Shown here piece after piece: positions 45,088 to 53,247 of a stretch of DNA of 64,000 bases. A program made the position numbers and the translations under genes. The stretch is from the NCBI RefSeq assembly GCF_011039075.1, contig NZ_JAAKEG010000011.1, positions 1-64,000 of the forward strand, read 5' to 3'. Under the pieces are notes generated by a model. That model did no database searches. It was given only the letters and a program-made list of their open reading frames with translations, and was not told the origin of the DNA. The first letter of the stretch is position 1; each line of letters begins with the position of its first letter. The stretch is from Adlercreutzia sp. ZJ304. Lineage in GTDB: Bacteria > Actinomycetota > Coriobacteriia > Coriobacteriales > Eggerthellaceae.

Positions 45088-45492
45088 TTAGAGGTCTTCG
45101 CCTAGCTCAGCCTTCCAATCGAAATCTGCAGGCGGCATAACGGGAAGTGAGCCGTCTTCTTCAATTCCATCGCGTCCGTTCCACTGGCACTTCTCCATAT
45201 CGACGTGGGTATCATCAACAAAGATCACACCCTCAGCCTCAAGCATCTTTTTCTGCTCGTTCGGTCCACCGAAGACGTAGCCCTCGCACAGCGCACCATC
45301 TTTAAATACCACGCGGTGACAGGGGATATCTTCTGGTCCTGTGCCGGGATGCGGGTTCGAATGCATGGCGAATCCGACGAAGCGCGACTTGCGCGGCTGC
45401 CCGATGAGCCGCGCGATCTGACCGTAACTAGCCACTTTCCCACGCGGAATACGAGACGTTATATCATAGACTTTGTCCGAGAAATCGCCCAC
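45088..45492 (-). CDS. MGMT-like alkyltransferase (6-O-methylguanine DNA methyltransferase family)
   Basis: A 134-residue protein with the DNA-binding domain of O6-alkylguanine-DNA alkyltransferases: GKVASYGQIARLIGQPRKSRFVG and the active-site motif PCHRVV. The N-terminal ribonuclease-like domain of Ogt is absent, as in single-domain MGMT family proteins. A C-terminal extension (DFDWKAELGEDL) carries several acidic residues. GTG at 45492 is chosen because GGAGAG lies upstream; an upstream ATG would add a hydrophobic leader of no known meaning. It diverges from hemH. Confidence 0.83.
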   Translation of the reverse strand: MGDFSDKVYDITSRIPRGKVASYGQIARLIGQPRKSRFVGFAMHSNPHPGTGPEDIPCHRVVFKDGALCEGYVFGGPNEQKKMLEAEGVIFVDDTHVDMEKCQWNGRDGIEEDGSLPVMPPADFDWKAELGEDL

Positions 45493-45629
45493 TACACACT
45501 CTCCGATCCCAGACGCACTGACCGAGATATTCCCCACAAGACACAACACGCAAATGCCTACTACATGATACCATCCTATTATCGACGGAAAACAATCTCT
45601 ACCCAACAGACCAATCTGCAAGGAGATGC

Positions 45630-46589
45630 ATGGACAAGCTTGGCATACTCATAGCAAACACTGGCAGCCCCAGCGCTCCCACGCCAGATGCCGTCCGCAT
45701 CTACCTGCGCGAGTTTTTGAACGACCCGAGAATCCGCCCTATGAACCCGATTCTGTGGAAGGCGATTCTTGGTGCGTTTATATTGCCGAAACGTTCAGTA
45801 GCGTCAGCCGAGAAATACCAGAGCATCTGGACTACTCAGGGGTCCCCTTTGTCTGCAAGTATGGCTTCTCTTGCCCGCAAGCTTGAGAACAATCTGGACG
45901 AATGTATTGTCAAGGAAACTATGAGCTACGGCTCGCCCTCTATGCCAGACACACTTCGCGAACTGCGCGATGCCGGCTGCGATCAGCTTATAGCAATACC
46001 CCTCTACCCGCAAAGCGCGTATTCCACCACAGGGGTTGTCAAAGACAAGCTCAATGCTGCGCTCGCCAAACTGAACTGGAACCCAAAGCTAACATTTGTT
46101 GAGAATTATTGGGAGCAGGAAGCTTATCTGGATGCTGTAGCCAACTCCGTACTAGCCGCCGGATTCTCCAAAAACGATAAGCTGATGATAGCTTTCCATT
46201 CCATTCCCATGCGCGACGTTACCGCAGGTGACACATACGCCGAACAGGCAAAAGTCACAGCAGCCGAAATCGCCAACAGGCTACATCTCGCACCTGATTG
46301 CTGGCGCATCGGGTTCCAATGTCGCTTCGACAGTCGCAAGTGGGTAGGCCCTTTCACTACCGAAGCACTACAGCACCTACAAAATAGCGTCGGGAAACTC
46401 TTCGTAGTGGCTCCGAACTTCTCAATTGATTGTCTCGAAACACTCCACGACATAGAAGTAACTCTCAGGCAGAATTACCTCAGAATCAACCAAGACGCAA
46501 GCCCTGACAGTTTCGTGTATGTGCCGTGTCTGAACGACTCCGATGCCCATGTACATATCTTAAAAACGCTCATATACCCCCAAGAATAA
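45630..46589 (+). CDS. hemH: Ferrochelatase
   Basis: A 319-residue cytoplasmic enzyme inserting Fe2+ into a porphyrin to make haem (or coproheme). The catalytic His is H190 in AFHSIPM, and the Glu is E270 in DCLETLHDIE, both in family context; FQCRFDSRKWVGPFT is also typical. AAGGAG lies 6 bases before the ATG. No other haem-synthesis genes are in the window. Codon use matches that of the neighbouring ZIP gene rather than the core genes. Confidence 0.9.
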   Translation: MDKLGILIANTGSPSAPTPDAVRIYLREFLNDPRIRPMNPILWKAILGAFILPKRSVASAEKYQSIWTTQGSPLSASMASLARKLENNLDECIVKETMSYGSPSMPDTLRELRDAGCDQLIAIPLYPQSAYSTTGVVKDKLNAALAKLNWNPKLTFVENYWEQEAYLDAVANSVLAAGFSKNDKLMIAFHSIPMRDVTAGDTYAEQAKVTAAEIANRLHLAPDCWRIGFQCRFDSRKWVGPFTTEALQHLQNSVGKLFVVAPNFSIDCLETLHDIEVTLRQNYLRINQDASPDSFVYVPCLNDSDAHVHILKTLIYPQE

Positions 46590-46617
46590 AAATGCACAAC
46601 GAACGAATGGAATAGCA

Positions 46618-46896
46618 ATGGCAGAAGTTTCATTAACAAGACAATTCATAGGTCAAGCTAGATTAGTGCGGCTTCTGCTTTGGCGCGTAGGAGATTCTAC
46701 AGATATAGACACGTGTTTTAGCGCAGCACGGGAAGCATCTATGCTAACTGAAGACGATGAATCATTCCTGCGTGCATGCTTAAAAGCCGAAGAATGCCAG
46801 CGAACCGACAACAAACAACTTACAGAAATTGACCAGTCCACAATTAAGCGTCTGCGCCGCTGCGCCGACAAGCTTAACCGCGCAGATGCCGCCTAA
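46618..46896 (+). CDS. Small hypothetical protein
   Basis: A 92-residue acidic, helix-rich frame (CFSAAREASMLTEDDESFLRAC, STIKRLRRCADKLN) 29 bp after hemH. No family recognised and the ribosome site is weak (GGAAT). It could be read from the hemH transcript. Coding status is uncertain. Confidence 0.45.
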   Translation: MAEVSLTRQFIGQARLVRLLLWRVGDSTDIDTCFSAAREASMLTEDDESFLRACLKAEECQRTDNKQLTEIDQSTIKRLRRCADKLNRADAA

Positions 46897-46980
46897 GCGC
46901 TATGGCTTTATCTGGCACAAAATTTCCCAACCAGAAAGCTAAACACCGCGCAAACAATTAATTAATCAGATCGGCATTCA

Positions 46981-47304
46981 TTATTCGTTACGTTTTTCCA
47001 ACACATATTTATCACGAATATCTATTACTTCTTGCTTAGAATTCACACCAAGCTTGCGATACATATGATAGTAATGAGACTTAACCGTATTCTTTGAAAT
47101 AAACAGCTTATCAGCGATTACAGACATAGTATGACCTGCAAGCAATAGATGTAATATTTCTTGCTCGCGCTTTGAAAGGTCATAATCTTCCGCAATTAGG
47201 GCTTCAATTTCGAAAGGAATTATATTCTTATTGCTATTCTCAGATTCAGCGCTGCCCGCTACCCCTGTCATTTCATGCGATTTATCAACCAGCTCTTCTG
47301 GCAT
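46981..47304 (-). CDS. LuxR-type DNA-binding domain, probably remnant of a larger regulator
   Basis: 107 residues with a standard LuxR C-terminal HTH (LSKREQEILHLLLAGHTMSV, then KLFISKNTVKSHYYHMYRKL). The family in Coriobacteriia usually has a long N-terminal membrane part that is missing here. There is no good Shine-Dalgarno before the ATG at 47304, and the frame is closed upstream by TGA. A truncated gene is the likely reading; a short free-standing regulator is possible. Confidence 0.6.
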   Translation of the reverse strand: MPEELVDKSHEMTGVAGSAESENSNKNIIPFEIEALIAEDYDLSKREQEILHLLLAGHTMSVIADKLFISKNTVKSHYYHMYRKLGVNSKQEVIDIRDKYVLEKRNE

Positions 47305-47446
47305 AAAGTCTGCTTTCGAACATGAAGCAGGGGCTCACAATGCTCTACTCATATCGTCTTGTTTCAAATCGTGCTTGTTGTAATAAGCTTGTTGCAATAA
47401 CTTACAAATTGGTTTCCAGTCAATAAATTAATCTTTCTATACACCC

Positions 47447-48565
47447 TTAATTCTTGTTACAGCAAACACCGCCACCAACAACGCAATCTCCAACATAAAA
47501 CACAATTGACTGCCCGGGCGCAGTACGAATATGGGGCGCGTCATAGTGAACATGCGCCGTTCTATCTTTCGCAATCTCTATACGCGCCGCCACTGGGGCT
47601 TGCCTATATCCCGCCTTAACTTCACCAACAAATGCTCTCTCAGTGTAATTGCCAGAAATTATGTTCACATCATTAAGATAAGCTTCACTCTCAAACAGTG
47701 CGCTTTGCGGCGCAACAACAAGCTGATTGTTGGCTAAATTCTTTTCCAAAACATATAACGGCTCTTTGCTTGCAATACCTATACCGCGCCGCTGTCCAAT
47801 CGTGTAATTTATAAGACCGTTGTGGCATCCAAGTTTTTTGCCTTCAACGTCCACTATATCGCCCTGTCGAAATAGCGAATCGCGCCCGTTTAATTCCTTA
47901 TATCGCTCAATAAAATCTTTATAGTTTCCATTTGGTATAAAACAAATGTCTTGGCTTTCGCTTTTATCTGCGTTATTGAACCTTTGTTCATGAGCAATTT
48001 CTCTAACTTGATTCTTAGTTAAATGACCAATGGGAAACAACATATGAGAAAGGTCATCTTGAGTTAAGTGGTACAACACATAACTCTGATCTTTGGTCTT
48101 GTCGGTGGCGCGCAAAAGTTGCCATTTCCCCGTTGCTTCATCAAAATGCCGGCGCGCATAATGGCCTGTTGCCACATAAGTAGCTCCCAGCTCCCGCCGT
48201 CGCTGCTGCAAAGCCTCAAATTTGAGATACCTATTGCAATCAATACATGGATTCGGAGTTAATCCCGAGATATACGCATCACAAAACCTGTCTACAACGT
48301 CGTGCTTGAAATGCTTTTTCATGTTGAATACAAAATGCTCAATACCAAGCTTTGTGCAGGCATTACGAGCGTCCATAACATCATCAAGCGAACAACAACC
48401 AGATTCTATATCTTCTCCAATTAATTGATCGTCAAACAACTTCATTGTAGCGCCTGCAGTCTTATAGCCCTCTTTGAGAAGAAGAAATGCGGCAACTGTG
48501 CTGTCCACGCCGCCGCTCATTGCCATAAGCACATCTGCTATTGGTACGAGATCATAATTGCTCAT
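47447..48565 (-). CDS. mnmA: tRNA-specific 2-thiouridylase MnmA
   Basis: A 372-residue ATP-dependent enzyme that adds sulfur to the wobble uridine of tRNA-Lys, -Glu and -Gln. PP-loop SGGVDSTVAAF at the start; catalytic cysteines C107 in TPNPCIDCNR and C208 in SQDICFI; tRNA-contact GQRRGIGIA. Family length. The C terminus ends in GGGVCCNKN. It is followed on the same strand upstream by the PAP gene, 15 bp away. Confidence 0.95.
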   Translation of the reverse strand: MSNYDLVPIADVLMAMSGGVDSTVAAFLLLKEGYKTAGATMKLFDDQLIGEDIESGCCSLDDVMDARNACTKLGIEHFVFNMKKHFKHDVVDRFCDAYISGLTPNPCIDCNRYLKFEALQQRRRELGATYVATGHYARRHFDEATGKWQLLRATDKTKDQSYVLYHLTQDDLSHMLFPIGHLTKNQVREIAHEQRFNNADKSESQDICFIPNGNYKDFIERYKELNGRDSLFRQGDIVDVEGKKLGCHNGLINYTIGQRRGIGIASKEPLYVLEKNLANNQLVVAPQSALFESEAYLNDVNIISGNYTERAFVGEVKAGYRQAPVAARIEIAKDRTAHVHYDAPHIRTAPGQSIVFYVGDCVVGGGVCCNKN

Positions 48566-48580
48566 ATTGGTTTGACACCA

Positions 48581-50248
48581 CTAATTAAGTCTCTCCTCTA
48601 ATGCGCCAACTATTATTCGCAGCGCCTTTACGCGAGCATAGCGCTTATCGTCGCTTTCCAGCACCGTCCACGGCGCATAACTTGTACTTGTTAGACGGAA
48701 CATGTCATCTATTGCGCTTTTGTATTGCGGATACTTTTCGCGGTTACGCCAATCGTCAGGCGTTATTTTCCACTGCTTTGCAGGGTCTGCCGCCCTAGCT
48801 TCAAAACGCGCTAGCTGCTCTTCGGGGCTTACATCCACCCAGAACTTCAACAAAATTGCGCCCCAATCAACCAGATCGTGTTCAAACTCGTTTATTTCAT
48901 CGTATCCGGCAGCCCATGCATCCGGCGGCGTTATTTCCTCTACTCGCTCAACTAGCACGCGCCCATACCACGAACGATCGTACATTCCCACATGCCCTGC
49001 CTTCGGAAGACGAGTCCAATAGCGCCACAAGTGCGGATGCGCCAATTCAGGCTTTGTAGGCGCGGGGCTTGGGAATATAGTGTAGGCACGCGCATCCAAA
49101 GCCTGAGCAACGCGCTTAATGTTGCCACCTTTACCCGCTGCATCCCATCCCTCGTACATTAAAATTAACGGAATACGCGCCTGAAACATAAGGTTTTCAA
49201 GTTTGAACAGCTTAGACTGCAAGTGCTTTAGCTCTTTTTTGTATTCGCTCTGAGGTAGCACTAAATTATGCTTCATAGTGTCTACTGTTGGATGATTTGC
49301 CACTATTTCGAAACGAGACTGCGCCGGCGCAAACGAATGTTGAGCTATAGCAATCGCTTCAGCATCTTTTTGGTTGACACCATTTTCTTCGGATTGCACA
49401 CCTGCCGATTGCGCATCCATTGCAGCTTTAGTTTTCGTTTTCAGCGCTTCTGTTTGCTCCGCCGCTTTATTTGCAGCCTCTTGTTTGCGGGCAAGTGCAT
49501 TCTCTAGTGCATCTACTAAAGTACGCGCAATTAGCAAATTCGCACTTCGCTTATCTTCGCCATTTACCAACACCCATGGCGCAAAATCGTAATTCGATCC
49601 TTCCAGAAGCCTATCGTATAGCTTATAGGCGCTCTCATAATCTTTCACACTTGCCAGCTTTTTATCAGGCACACGCCAACGAGTAGCTTTATCGTCATAC
49701 AATCTATCAAGGCGTTTCTTTTGTGCCTTTTTCGACACATGTACAAAGAATTTCACGACCACATAACCATCGCGCGTCAGTTGACGCTCAAAGTCGCTTA
49801 TAGACTCTAGATAATGCCGTGTGCCGCCCTGCGGAAGCAACAATTCAGCCTCTGATTTCGCCATCATTAGCTGCATTGCCTTTGTATACCAGCCGCGATC
49901 ATAAAATGTGATATGCCCGCGCTCGCCTAGCGCTTTCCAATATTCCTGCATCATAGGGAAAAAGCCAGAAACACCCTTATTATGTCCCACAAAATCTTTT
50001 ACTTCCTGAGAATTAATATCGGGAGAGACATATACACTAGTTGCACGTGCGTCTAAATTGTACATAAGGTCAGATATGCGTGAGCCTTTTCCGGCACCAT
50101 TCCAACCTTCGAACAGCACCACTAACCCAGCCCCTTCTGCAACTGCACGCTGTTGCAAAACCACAAGTTTATCCATTAATTCATCATGAGCATCCTTATA
50201 TTGCTGCTTATCAGGCTGCGGCATGTTGAAATCTACTGTATCAAGCAT
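48581..50248 (-). CDS. pap: Polyphosphate:AMP phosphotransferase, two-domain PPK2 (PAP)
   Basis: A 555-residue protein with two PPK2 domains in tandem. Each has a Walker A: FEGWNGAGKGSRI in the first and YEGWDAAGKGGNIKR in the second; each has a lid/arginine motif (DRGWYTKAM, DRSWYGRVLVER). Double-domain PPK2 enzymes use polyphosphate to turn AMP into ADP. An Ala/Lys/Glu-rich linker joins the domains (~residues 250-300). Start ATG at 50248, after GGAAGGAG. It diverges from ppk1, which makes polyphosphate: together they form a polyphosphate cycle. Confidence 0.9.
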   Translation of the reverse strand: MLDTVDFNMPQPDKQQYKDAHDELMDKLVVLQQRAVAEGAGLVVLFEGWNGAGKGSRISDLMYNLDARATSVYVSPDINSQEVKDFVGHNKGVSGFFPMMQEYWKALGERGHITFYDRGWYTKAMQLMMAKSEAELLLPQGGTRHYLESISDFERQLTRDGYVVVKFFVHVSKKAQKKRLDRLYDDKATRWRVPDKKLASVKDYESAYKLYDRLLEGSNYDFAPWVLVNGEDKRSANLLIARTLVDALENALARKQEAANKAAEQTEALKTKTKAAMDAQSAGVQSEENGVNQKDAEAIAIAQHSFAPAQSRFEIVANHPTVDTMKHNLVLPQSEYKKELKHLQSKLFKLENLMFQARIPLILMYEGWDAAGKGGNIKRVAQALDARAYTIFPSPAPTKPELAHPHLWRYWTRLPKAGHVGMYDRSWYGRVLVERVEEITPPDAWAAGYDEINEFEHDLVDWGAILLKFWVDVSPEEQLARFEARAADPAKQWKITPDDWRNREKYPQYKSAIDDMFRLTSTSYAPWTVLESDDKRYARVKALRIIVGALEERLN

Positions 50249-50420
50249 GAGTACTCCTTCCATTTTGCGCTAAACATATTAGCATTCAGGTTCCGCACAA
50301 TTCGGGCAGGAGTGTCTACTTATTTATGTATACACCTTTTTCTGATGCTCAATTTGCCGATTTCTGACGGCATGACGTTATACTTGTAGATATACACAAA
50401 ATCTAAATGGAGGCTTCAAA

Positions 50421-53081
50421 ATGAGTGAAGATGGCAAGTCACTATATGTAACAGCGCCCTATCTGCAAAACCGTGAGCTTTCATGGCTAGAATTTAACAA
50501 AAGAGTTCTAGACCAAGGGATTGACGATACCGTACCGCTGCTAGAAAGACTTAGCTTCATAAGTATTTTTTGGAGCAATCTGCAAGAGTTTTTCATGGTG
50601 CGCGTTGGCAGTCTTACCGACCTTTCACTTTTGAAAAAGACAATAATTGACCAAAAGTCAGGAATGACACCGGCAGAACAATTAAGCGCCATATATAAAA
50701 GATGCCACGAGTTATACCCCTATTACGAAGATTGCTTCAATAAACTTCAGCAATTGTTGCTTAAAGAAGGCATACTGAATGTTGAAAACCACGAAATTGA
50801 CGAAGAGCAACGCGCTTTTCTGGATGAGCATTTTCAAAATAACATTATGCCGTTTTTGTCTCCACAGATAATAAATGCTCACCATCCATTTCCGCATTTG
50901 GAAAATGGCGCATTGTATGTAGTGGTGCGGCTTGACGAACACGGAAGTAAGAAGAAAAGCAAGACAGAAAAGGGTGGCGCAGAAGGCGTTACACTTGGCA
51001 TAATTCCACTACCGCGTCAATGCGAACGCATCGTGAAATTGCCGGGTGCGGGATGCCAGTTCATGTTGCTAGAGTCGATTATAGAAATGAATGCTGCCGC
51101 AATTTTCAACATGTACAAGGTGAAGCACACAAACGTCATCTGCGTTACACGCAACGCCGATTTAGATGCCGCCGAAGGTAGTGAAGAGCAGGGTGAAGAT
51201 TATCGTGAGCAGATGAAGCGCATCCTAAAGAGGCGCGCTAGATTGGCTCCTGTGCGTCTGGAAAGCCACCGCGAATTGTCTACAACGGTAAAGCGCGAAT
51301 TACTAGAGCGCTTGCAACTAAAAAGCTATCAAACGTTTGTGTCGGCTGTACCGCTAGACATGAGTTATGTTTATGATTTGCGCAAATACATTGATAGCCA
51401 GAAACGCAGCCAACTTACATATGAGCCATTTACACCTGCATGGCCTGCTTGCCTAGACCGCAAACGCTCTGTAATCAACCAAATTGTCGAGCGCGATATA
51501 TTGGTTTCGTATCCATATGAAAGCATGGATTCGCTAGATATGTTGTTGCGCGAAGCGGCAGTTGATCCTGCAGTTGTTTCCATAAAAATAACGCTATACA
51601 GACTGGCAAAACAGTCGCGAATGGCAGAAGCGCTTATAGCCGCGGCTGAAGCAGGTAAAGAAGTAACCGCCGTATTCGAACTGCGCGCACGCTTCGACGA
51701 ATCGAACAATATAGAGTGGTCGCAGCGCTTTGAACAAGCTGGATGTAAAGTGCTATACGGCTTCCGTGAATTAAAAGTGCATTCAAAAATATGCTGCATA
51801 ACTCGTCAAACTCCAGATGGATTACAGCATATTACTCAACTTGGCACCGGCAACTACAACGAGAAAACCGCTGCGCTCTACACTGACTTCTCTTTCATGA
51901 CAGCCGATCCTCAAATCGGCGAAGACGCTACGATGTTCTTCCGCAACTTAGCCCTAGAGTGCTTAAGCGACGAGTATAAAACCTTATGGGTAGCGCCCCT
52001 AATGATAAAACAGCATATTTTAGACGGCATAGACGAGCAGATAGAACGCCACAAACAAGGATTGCCAAGTGGGCTATTTTTCAAGACCAATTCAATAACC
52101 GATTTGGAAGTAATTGAAAAAATAGTTGAAGCTTCACAGGCAGGCGTGAAATGCACTCTGCTGGTTAGAGGCATATCATGCATCGTACCCGGACTTGCCG
52201 ACTACACTGGAAATGTTTGCGTAGTAAGCATAGTTGGTCGTCTTTTAGAGCACAGCCGCATTTATTGCTTCGGACCGCTAGATGCAGATGCACGCATTTA
52301 TATGTCTAGTGCAGATCTTATGACGCGCAATATGGACAAACGAGTTGAGATAGCTTGGCCTATTACTAACGAGCGTCTACGCCAAGAAGTTATAGGTTAT
52401 ATTGGCACATGCATGGCTGATACTGCAAAATTACGCGACCTGCTACCCAACAAAGAATATACTCCTTTGCGCTTCTTTGCGCCCGAAGACCCGCAAACCG
52501 GAATGCCAGTTTTATTCGATGCGCAAGCATTCCTTATAGGAGAAGCACAAAAGATGAATTTGGCTACAGCCGAGTTAGATGCGTTTGCTAGAGCATCCAG
52601 TATTGCAGATAGCCCATGCATGACTGCACGGCAACACCAATCGAAAAAGAAAAAGAAATTAAAGCCGGAAGATTTGCCAGCAATAGAAACAACAGCACCA
52701 ATAGTGCCTAACCTACAAGATGCGCCCGTCTCCTCTGCCCAAACGAAAACTATCCCCGTTTTGCCCAAAGAGCAGGAGCAGGAACAGAAGCAAGAGCAAG
52801 CGTTTGGCTACGGAATAAAATCGCCCAATAAACAGGCGAACTCTACACAAGCTGCAACCACCATGCCTATAGATGCAGAGTTGCTTCAAAAGCTAGTTGA
52901 TAATACTCCGCGCCCCGAGCCTGTTGCGAAAGCTGTAGCGCGCCATGCAAAGGCGGCACACGACAAAGATAAAGTGCTTTATGATTCGCCGGAAACCTTC
53001 TTCGAGAAACCACAGGAAGACAATCAGATTGTTATTCCGACCGAAAAGACAGGCTTCTTTAGCAGATTATTCGGCAAATAA
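50421..53081 (+). CDS. ppk: Polyphosphate kinase 1 with C-terminal extension
   Basis: An 886-residue PPK1, transferring the gamma phosphate of ATP to polyphosphate. The N domain starts YLQNRELSWLEFNKRVL. The phosphorylated His is H454 in ELKVHSKICC, and the second active-site His is H611 in LLEHSRIYCFG; the spacing of 157 equals that in E. coli (435/592). The PPK core ends near residue 690. About 190 residues follow that are not in the usual 690-720-residue enzyme: a Lys-rich stretch (~740), Gln/Glu repeats (~784-793) and a mixed tail ending FFSRLFGK. GGAGG precedes the ATG. Confidence 0.93.
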   Translation: MSEDGKSLYVTAPYLQNRELSWLEFNKRVLDQGIDDTVPLLERLSFISIFWSNLQEFFMVRVGSLTDLSLLKKTIIDQKSGMTPAEQLSAIYKRCHELYPYYEDCFNKLQQLLLKEGILNVENHEIDEEQRAFLDEHFQNNIMPFLSPQIINAHHPFPHLENGALYVVVRLDEHGSKKKSKTEKGGAEGVTLGIIPLPRQCERIVKLPGAGCQFMLLESIIEMNAAAIFNMYKVKHTNVICVTRNADLDAAEGSEEQGEDYREQMKRILKRRARLAPVRLESHRELSTTVKRELLERLQLKSYQTFVSAVPLDMSYVYDLRKYIDSQKRSQLTYEPFTPAWPACLDRKRSVINQIVERDILVSYPYESMDSLDMLLREAAVDPAVVSIKITLYRLAKQSRMAEALIAAAEAGKEVTAVFELRARFDESNNIEWSQRFEQAGCKVLYGFRELKVHSKICCITRQTPDGLQHITQLGTGNYNEKTAALYTDFSFMTADPQIGEDATMFFRNLALECLSDEYKTLWVAPLMIKQHILDGIDEQIERHKQGLPSGLFFKTNSITDLEVIEKIVEASQAGVKCTLLVRGISCIVPGLADYTGNVCVVSIVGRLLEHSRIYCFGPLDADARIYMSSADLMTRNMDKRVEIAWPITNERLRQEVIGYIGTCMADTAKLRDLLPNKEYTPLRFFAPEDPQTGMPVLFDAQAFLIGEAQKMNLATAELDAFARASSIADSPCMTARQHQSKKKKKLKPEDLPAIETTAPIVPNLQDAPVSSAQTKTIPVLPKEQEQEQKQEQAFGYGIKSPNKQANSTQAATTMPIDAELLQKLVDNTPRPEPVAKAVARHAKAAHDKDKVLYDSPETFFEKPQEDNQIVIPTEKTGFFSRLFGK

Positions 53082-53103
53082 CACACTAGCTTTTCATATT
53101 AAT

Positions 53104-53161
53104 AATCGAAGGAGGGTGAAGTGAGGGCTGCGAAGCTTCTGAACGTAACCCTCCTTCGATT
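53104..53161 (+). repeat. Long-loop hairpin element, copy A3
   Basis: A perfect 14-bp stem (53104-53117 with 53148-53161) with the 30-nt loop 53118-53147. The stem sequence (AATCGAAGGAGGGT) differs from A1 and A2 on both arms but still pairs fully. In the loop, position 8 is G where the others have A; that base faces a U in the proposed inner hairpin, so G-U keeps the pair in + strand RNA. It starts 22 bp past the ppk1 stop. Confidence 0.8.
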
Positions 53162-53176
53162 CTATTTTGCATTAGT

Positions 53177-53234
53177 GAAATCGGAAAGACGGAGTGAAGG
53201 CTGCGTAGCTTCTGAACGTAACCTCTTCCGATTT
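53177..53234 (+). repeat. Long-loop hairpin element, copy A4
   Basis: The 30-nt loop 53191-53220 matches the family (one change, GCGTAG for GCGAAG, in the unpaired tip of the inner hairpin). The outer stem pairs perfectly over nine distal pairs (53178-53186 with 53226-53234), while the loop-proximal part is irregular. TTTTTAT follows, so A4 looks most like a working terminator. It ends 14 bp before the glmM stop, in the gap between ppk1 and the converging glmM. Confidence 0.72.
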
Positions 53235-53247
53235 TTATGCATCAGGA

